From: Flavobacterium gelatinilyticum
Lineage (GTDB): Bacteria; Bacteroidota; Bacteroidia; Flavobacteriales; Flavobacteriaceae
Direction of reading: 5' to 3'
Length of the DNA stretch: 64,000 bases
NCBI RefSeq assembly: GCF_027111295.1
Contig: NZ_CP114287.1
Span: 5,332,001-5,396,000, forward strand
This document shows, in pieces, positions 59,832-64,000 of the stretch. The stretch's first letter is position 1. Each line of letters starts with the position of its first letter. The position numbers were made by a program, and so were the translations under genes. The notes under the pieces are model-generated. The model searched no databases. It saw only the letters and a program-made list of their open reading frames with translations, and had not been told where the DNA came from.

Positions 59832-61202
59832 TTAGAATTTAAATTGTGCAGTCAAAGCAGAATAAAAATAATCTTTTCCTGATCCGGCTTCTTTTAAAAA
59901 TGGCCCTGCGTTAAACCAGGCTCCTTCAATTGAAACAGTTAAAAATGAATTCACGTTATAATCAAAATTGGCTATTAACTGCGTACCAATAAAACGTTCT
60001 GTTGTGTTTTTTCCGGAATATAATAACTGCATGTTTGGTGCGTATAATCCATCTTGGATGGAACTTCTCCAGAAAACATCGTAATCGATTCCGAAACCTA
60101 ATTTTTCAGTTAAATCAAATGCAGCAGAAGGGTGGATGTCGATTAAGTTTGCAGGACCAATTAAACCAACCAAACCAAAATAAGCACCTTTTGGATACAA
60201 CGGATTAAAGGTCTGCAATTGGTTATCATTACTATTTCTATCTCCTGAAATGAATTCGGTTTTTAAACCAATTTCAGGTTTGAATTTAACGGAATCAAAT
60301 GTATAAGAGGTATTTGATGAAAGTGTCCAGGCAGAAATGTTCTGCGAATTAATTGTTCCGAATTGGTATAATCCTTCAAAATCATATTTCCAGTTTCCTT
60401 TTGTTTTCCAGATTCTGGTTCCAACAGAATGTCTGGTTTCTTCACCAACTGCATTAGCAAAAACAGCGCGGTCTTTCCATAAACCTAAATAATACAAATC
60501 GATATTCTGAACAAAAGGCACCTTGTGAATTACGGTATAACTTCCCCAAAGTTTGGCTTTTTCATTAAAAACATCATTAAAAACACCTGGTTTATTGGCA
60601 GCGGGATGAGAATAAAAAGCATCTGTCTGCCAGTTTTTGTTTTTAAAGAAAAGTTTCAGTCCGTCGAAAGCAATTCTGTTATTTGGACGTTCGCGCACAC
60701 TAACCAAACGTTGTGAACCGTATGCGATTTCTTGTCTCCCGGCTCTAAAAGTTAAAAGCTGCTCTTTGTTTTGAATTAAATCAATATCTAAAAAAGCCTG
60801 ATGAAAATCCAATTCGTTTTCGTCTACCGGACTTGGATCGATTTTACTGTTGGCAAGACTGCTTTGGAATTCAATAAAAGTTCTGAATCTTCCTAAACGA
60901 ACATTAGCATTCAATAAATATCTCGAAAGTAAATAGCCGTCTCCGCCGGATGTTTCGTCTCCCCATTTGTCATTTACGGTATAAAAATATTGTTCTCTGA
61001 TTTCACCGCCTATTGAAGCGTAGAATTTATCGTTTTTCCCTAACGGAATGTATTTGATTTTCTCGTATAAGTTTTTCGTCGAATCGGTTTTTAGATATGA
61101 GAAATCATCCTCATATCGCAGCTTTTGGAAAACTGGTTTTTGTTGTGCATTTGCAGAAAATAAGATTCCCAAAAGCAACAATAGTAAGAATGTGTTTTTC
61201 AT
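59832..61202 (-). CDS. Alginate-export-family outer membrane protein, 456 aa
   Basis: Signal peptide (1-19, SANAQ) followed by a beta barrel sequence ending in an aromatic Phe (TAQFKF). The N-terminal part contains KYIPLGKNDKFYASIGGEIREQY and DIDLIQNKEQLLTFRAGRQEIAYGSQRLVSVRERPNNRIAFDGL, typical of the Alginate_exp family. Despite the name, many members are general porins for small organic molecules. It is 5 bp downstream of the amidohydrolase gene, so the two are in one operon; the barrel probably moves that pathway's substrate or product. Confidence 0.9.
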   Translation of the reverse strand: MKNTFLLLLLLGILFSANAQQKPVFQKLRYEDDFSYLKTDSTKNLYEKIKYIPLGKNDKFYASIGGEIREQYFYTVNDKWGDETSGGDGYLLSRYLLNANVRLGRFRTFIEFQSSLANSKIDPSPVDENELDFHQAFLDIDLIQNKEQLLTFRAGRQEIAYGSQRLVSVRERPNNRIAFDGLKLFFKNKNWQTDAFYSHPAANKPGVFNDVFNEKAKLWGSYTVIHKVPFVQNIDLYYLGLWKDRAVFANAVGEETRHSVGTRIWKTKGNWKYDFEGLYQFGTINSQNISAWTLSSNTSYTFDSVKFKPEIGLKTEFISGDRNSNDNQLQTFNPLYPKGAYFGLVGLIGPANLIDIHPSAAFDLTEKLGFGIDYDVFWRSSIQDGLYAPNMQLLYSGKNTTERFIGTQLIANFDYNVNSFLTVSIEGAWFNAGPFLKEAGSGKDYFYSALTAQFKF

Positions 61203-61207
61203 TTTAT

Positions 61208-62995
61208 TTATTTTTTTTGATATCCTCCAAAGTAATTTACCGGACTCCAGTCTGGAATTGCTTTTGGTTTTTCGTTTGCAAAAGTTCTAAAGTCATTGTC
61301 AGCGTAAATTACTTTTCCGTTTACGACTGTCAGTTTAGATTCGATGTTTAAGATTTTTTCTTCAGAAGTTGTAAAATAATCGTCAGAAAGAATCGCGAAA
61401 TCGGCTAGTTTGTCGGCTGTAAGCATTCCTCTGTCTTTTTCGATATTGATGAGTTCTGCGCTTCCGTAAGTGAATAATTTTAAGGCTGTAGTTCTGTCTA
61501 CAATATTTTCGTCATTCATATATTTTAATCCGCCTAAAGTTTTTCCGGTTGTCAGCCAGTACAAACCAACCCACGGATTGTAACTTGCCACACGGGTTCC
61601 GTCTGTTCCCATTCCCACTTTAATTCCTAATTCTAAGATTTTCTTTAACGGAACTGTATTCGCTGCAGCCGTTTTTCCATATCTTTTAATAAAACTTTCG
61701 CCCTGATACGCCATTCTATGCTGAATTGCCAATCCGCCGTTTAAAGCTTTAATGCGTTTTAGGTTTTCTACAGAAACCGTTTCTCCGTGATCAAAGAACC
61801 ATAAAAGTCCGTTTAAAGGTGTTTCTTTGTTGATGTCTTCAATTACGTTTAAGAATCTTGTAATGCTTTCATTATAAGTAGCATGAATTCTAAACGGCCA
61901 TCTGTTTTTTACCAATAAGGATAAAACTTCTTTTAATTGCCCTTCCATTGCCGGGCTTAATTCTGGTCTTGGTTTGTCGAAGTTTTCAAAATCTCCAGCG
62001 CTCATTACCAAATTTTCTCCAGCACCTTGTACATGATATTCTACTTTATCAGAATGATGATCGTCGTCACAGCCTTCGCCAATTTCAACTGTTTTCATCC
62101 AATTGGTGTAATCGTTTAATTCGCTTCCTGCTTTTTGTGCAAACAAATAATAAGGCATTCTAATCGTTAAATCACTGTCTTTGCATAAACCATTTGTTAC
62201 GCCGTAATCATCCGGAAAGTTTTGAAATCCGCCTCCTGCATCCATAATGGCTGTTACGCCCAGACGATTCATTTCGGTCATAAATTGTTTTGTTGAGTTG
62301 AATTTTTCCTCTTCAGTCAATTCAGGAAGTTTTGCAAGGGTAGAGTATAAGATAAAAGCATTTGGTTCTGCCACTAATAATCCTGTTGGATTTCCGTTAA
62401 CATCTTTTTCAATTAATCCTGCATTTGGATTTGGCGTATTGGCATCAATTTTTAAAACGGCTAAACCTGCTTTGTTTAAATAGGCGTGACCGTATAAGTG
62501 AAGAATAAAAGCAGGAACATCGCCGGTTGCTTCATTAATTTCTGCTAAAGTCGGCAGTCTTTTTTCTTCAAACTGATAGGCATTCCATCCGCCCACAACA
62601 CGAACCCATTGTCCTTTTGGAGTTCTTTGTGCTTGTTCTTTCAGCATAGCTAAAGCTCTTTTTAAAGAACGAACACCGTCCCAGCGTAATTCCGTATTAA
62701 AGAATCTTCCACCGCGGATAATATGCATGTGAGAGTCGAATATTCCGGGAATAATTGTTTTTCCCTTTGCATCGATTACCGTTGTTTTTTTATCTTTTAA
62801 TTTTAAGATTTCGATGTTTTTTCCAGTTTTAAGGATTTTTCCATCGGCTACAGCCATAGCCTCAACAATTGTGTTTTTATTATCTAAAGTGTGAATTACT
62901 GCGTGATGAACAATAAGTGTGGCTTTTTTATTTTGTGAAAATATAGGAAGAGATATAAGAAGAATAAAAGCTAAAATTTTGAAATTCAGTTTCAT
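61208..62995 (-). CDS. Secreted amidohydrolase, YtcJ-like, 595 aa
   Basis: A metal-dependent hydrolase of the amidohydrolase superfamily with a signal peptide (1-20, LPIFSQ), so it acts outside the cytoplasm. Metal-site elements: FDSHMHIIRGG (HxH), a Lys/acidic region after NPTGLLVAEPNAF, RIHATYNES with a metal His, WFFDHGETVS, and the terminal Asp in GMGTDGTRVASYNPWVGL. The family cleaves C-N bonds of amides or imides; the substrate is unknown. In one direction with the YcaC-like gene upstream and the porin downstream. Confidence 0.92.
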   Translation of the reverse strand: MKLNFKILAFILLISLPIFSQNKKATLIVHHAVIHTLDNKNTIVEAMAVADGKILKTGKNIEILKLKDKKTTVIDAKGKTIIPGIFDSHMHIIRGGRFFNTELRWDGVRSLKRALAMLKEQAQRTPKGQWVRVVGGWNAYQFEEKRLPTLAEINEATGDVPAFILHLYGHAYLNKAGLAVLKIDANTPNPNAGLIEKDVNGNPTGLLVAEPNAFILYSTLAKLPELTEEEKFNSTKQFMTEMNRLGVTAIMDAGGGFQNFPDDYGVTNGLCKDSDLTIRMPYYLFAQKAGSELNDYTNWMKTVEIGEGCDDDHHSDKVEYHVQGAGENLVMSAGDFENFDKPRPELSPAMEGQLKEVLSLLVKNRWPFRIHATYNESITRFLNVIEDINKETPLNGLLWFFDHGETVSVENLKRIKALNGGLAIQHRMAYQGESFIKRYGKTAAANTVPLKKILELGIKVGMGTDGTRVASYNPWVGLYWLTTGKTLGGLKYMNDENIVDRTTALKLFTYGSAELINIEKDRGMLTADKLADFAILSDDYFTTSEEKILNIESKLTVVNGKVIYADNDFRTFANEKPKAIPDWSPVNYFGGYQKK

Positions 62996-63024
62996 AATGG
63001 TGGTATTTTAGGTTGGGTTTGGGT

Positions 63025-63057
63025 AAAAAAAAGACTGTGACTTAACACAGCCTTTTT
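63025..63057 (-). terminator. Hairpin between hydrolase and amidohydrolase genes
   Basis: CTGTG (63034-63038) pairs with CACAG (63046-63050) with extra A/T pairs; the minus strand ends in eight T. It sits 90 bp after the YcaC-like gene, so it may end or attenuate its transcript before the amidohydrolase gene. Confidence 0.7.
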
Positions 63058-63146
63058 CTAGAAGTTTTAAATATGCGTCCTGAATTAGACGCTGATTTTA
63101 TTTTAAGTTCAGATCCGTTTTATCCGCGTTCTATCACAGTTTGTAT

Positions 63147-63836
63147 TTAGTGTTTCAACATTTCGTGAGCGTATTGAACACCTACACCGTAAGCACCACC
63201 GTATTTTTTAACTAAATCGGTTACTGGTTTGTAAGTTTCCTGACGAGCCCAGTCACGTTGTAATTCTAATAAATATTGTAATGAAGTTATTGGATGAGCA
63301 CCAGCCTGAACCATACGGGTTACGGCCATTTCGTGAGCTTCTTTAGAAATGTCACCGCTTGCATCTGTAATTACATATACATCATAACCTTCGTTGATTG
63401 CTGATAATGCTGGTCCAACGATACAAACACTTGTCCATAAGCCTCCAAAAACTAATTTCTTTTTACCTTTTGCTACAATTGCTTTATGAGCAGGAATATC
63501 TTCCCAAGTGTTCATTGATGTACGATCGATATAGTTTGAAGTTGCCTGAGGATAAAATTCTTCGATTTCTTTAAAAACAGGTCCGCTGAATGATTTTTCT
63601 GCTACTGTTGTTACAATAGTCGGCACTTTAAAGATTTTTGAGGCTCCTGCTACTAATGCTGTGTTGTTTCTAAGCTGATCAATTGGAATGTTGCTTACTG
63701 CAAAGGCCATCTGGCTTTCATAATCGATCAATACTAAAGTATGGTTTGTTGGATCTAATTGTGCCGGACTTGGTTTTTGAGCGAATCCGATAAATGTTAC
63801 TAATACTAAAACTGCTGTAAGGATTAATTTTTTCAT
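63147..63836 (-). CDS. Isochorismatase-family hydrolase, YcaC-like, secreted
   Basis: A 229-aa cysteine hydrolase: Asp38 in LVLIDYESQMAFAVSN, and nucleophile Cys138 in GGLWTSVCIVGPAL. Homology to YcaC is strong in the middle (ITSLQYLLELQRDW). Unlike the cytoplasmic E. coli protein, this one begins with a signal peptide (1-19, TFIGFAQ). The family hydrolyses amides or esters, but YcaC itself has no known substrate. First gene of the cluster with the amidohydrolase and the alginate-export barrel; 164 bp of AT-rich DNA (63837-64000) lie upstream, with no gene seen. Confidence 0.9.
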   Translation of the reverse strand: MKKLILTAVLVLVTFIGFAQKPSPAQLDPTNHTLVLIDYESQMAFAVSNIPIDQLRNNTALVAGASKIFKVPTIVTTVAEKSFSGPVFKEIEEFYPQATSNYIDRTSMNTWEDIPAHKAIVAKGKKKLVFGGLWTSVCIVGPALSAINEGYDVYVITDASGDISKEAHEMAVTRMVQAGAHPITSLQYLLELQRDWARQETYKPVTDLVKKYGGAYGVGVQYAHEMLKH

Positions 63837-64000
63837 GATAATTTGATTTTGTTGTTAATTAAATGGGTTTAAAATATTTTTAATGTTTGATTTTCAGTGT
63901 TTTGCATTCAAATTAAATGCCTTGTTTGTAATGTATTGATTTTTAAAAGGTTGTTCAGAAAAGGTCATAGTGATCCTTGCGATATATCGTTATTAAAAAT

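Overview
The window looks like chromosome from a Flavobacterium-type member of the Bacteroidota. Reasons: AT-rich DNA, TAnnTTTG promoter elements, a SusC/SusD pair, lipoproteins starting with Bacteroidota-style signals, GH130 and MlaEFD genes in Bacteroidota arrangement, and many short intergenic repeat families of the kind that litter flavobacterial genomes. No rRNA, tRNA, CRISPR array, phage or transposase gene was found. The species cannot be named from the sequence.

Layout. 0.1-4.1 kb: a structured RNA candidate, a membrane protein, a small DUF6526-like protein, a hypoxanthine/uracil-DNA glycosylase and an AraC regulator. 4.1-9.8 kb: three tandem 122-bp repeats, then a SusC-SusD pair behind a leader of about 375 nt. 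That leader holds a flavobacterial promoter, a palindrome at the start site, and a 24-codon ORF ending in Trp-Cys-Cys-stop; I read it as a candidate cysteine-sensing leader peptide. 9.9-16.5 kb: a FAD oxidoreductase and an MlaE-MlaF-MlaD lipid-transport operon with an AsmA-family protein. 16.7-20.1 kb: a glycosyltransferase fusion coupled to a GH130 glycoside phosphorylase. 20.3-25.2 kb: small housekeeping and stress genes (DUF1328, DinB, VOC, DoxX, GNAT, Crp/Fnr, lipoprotein).

25.4-53.1 kb is an efflux-rich stretch with three complete tripartite RND systems. The first is an HAE1 drug pump with a TetR gene and five matching operator palindromes. The second is a CzcCBA/Cus-type metal pump with its own OmpR-type two-component system. 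The third is a TolC-permease-adaptor operon whose permease carries a canonical EF-hand loop in its central cytoplasmic linker. Between the second and third lies a small accessory patch (44-47 kb). It holds a PfpI/DJ-1 protein, an unidentified structured RNA upstream of a 77-aa protein, a paralogue of a secreted protein found at 34 kb, a duplicated gene end, and an EEP-family nuclease/phosphatase with a small partner.

53.2-56.2 kb: a LytS/LytTR two-component system followed by two PepSY-like secreted proteins that share an upstream palindrome. 56.2-59 kb: two short-chain dehydrogenases and an AraC regulator. 59.2-63.8 kb: a 2H phosphoesterase, then a likely operon of a secreted YcaC-type hydrolase, a secreted YtcJ-type amidohydrolase and an alginate-export-type outer membrane barrel.

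Functional assignments rest on motifs read from the translations and on recall of families; no database search was run. The observations most worth following are the SusCD leader, the switch-like RNA at 44.26-44.37 kb, the TetR operator array and the EF-hand loop in an RND pump.
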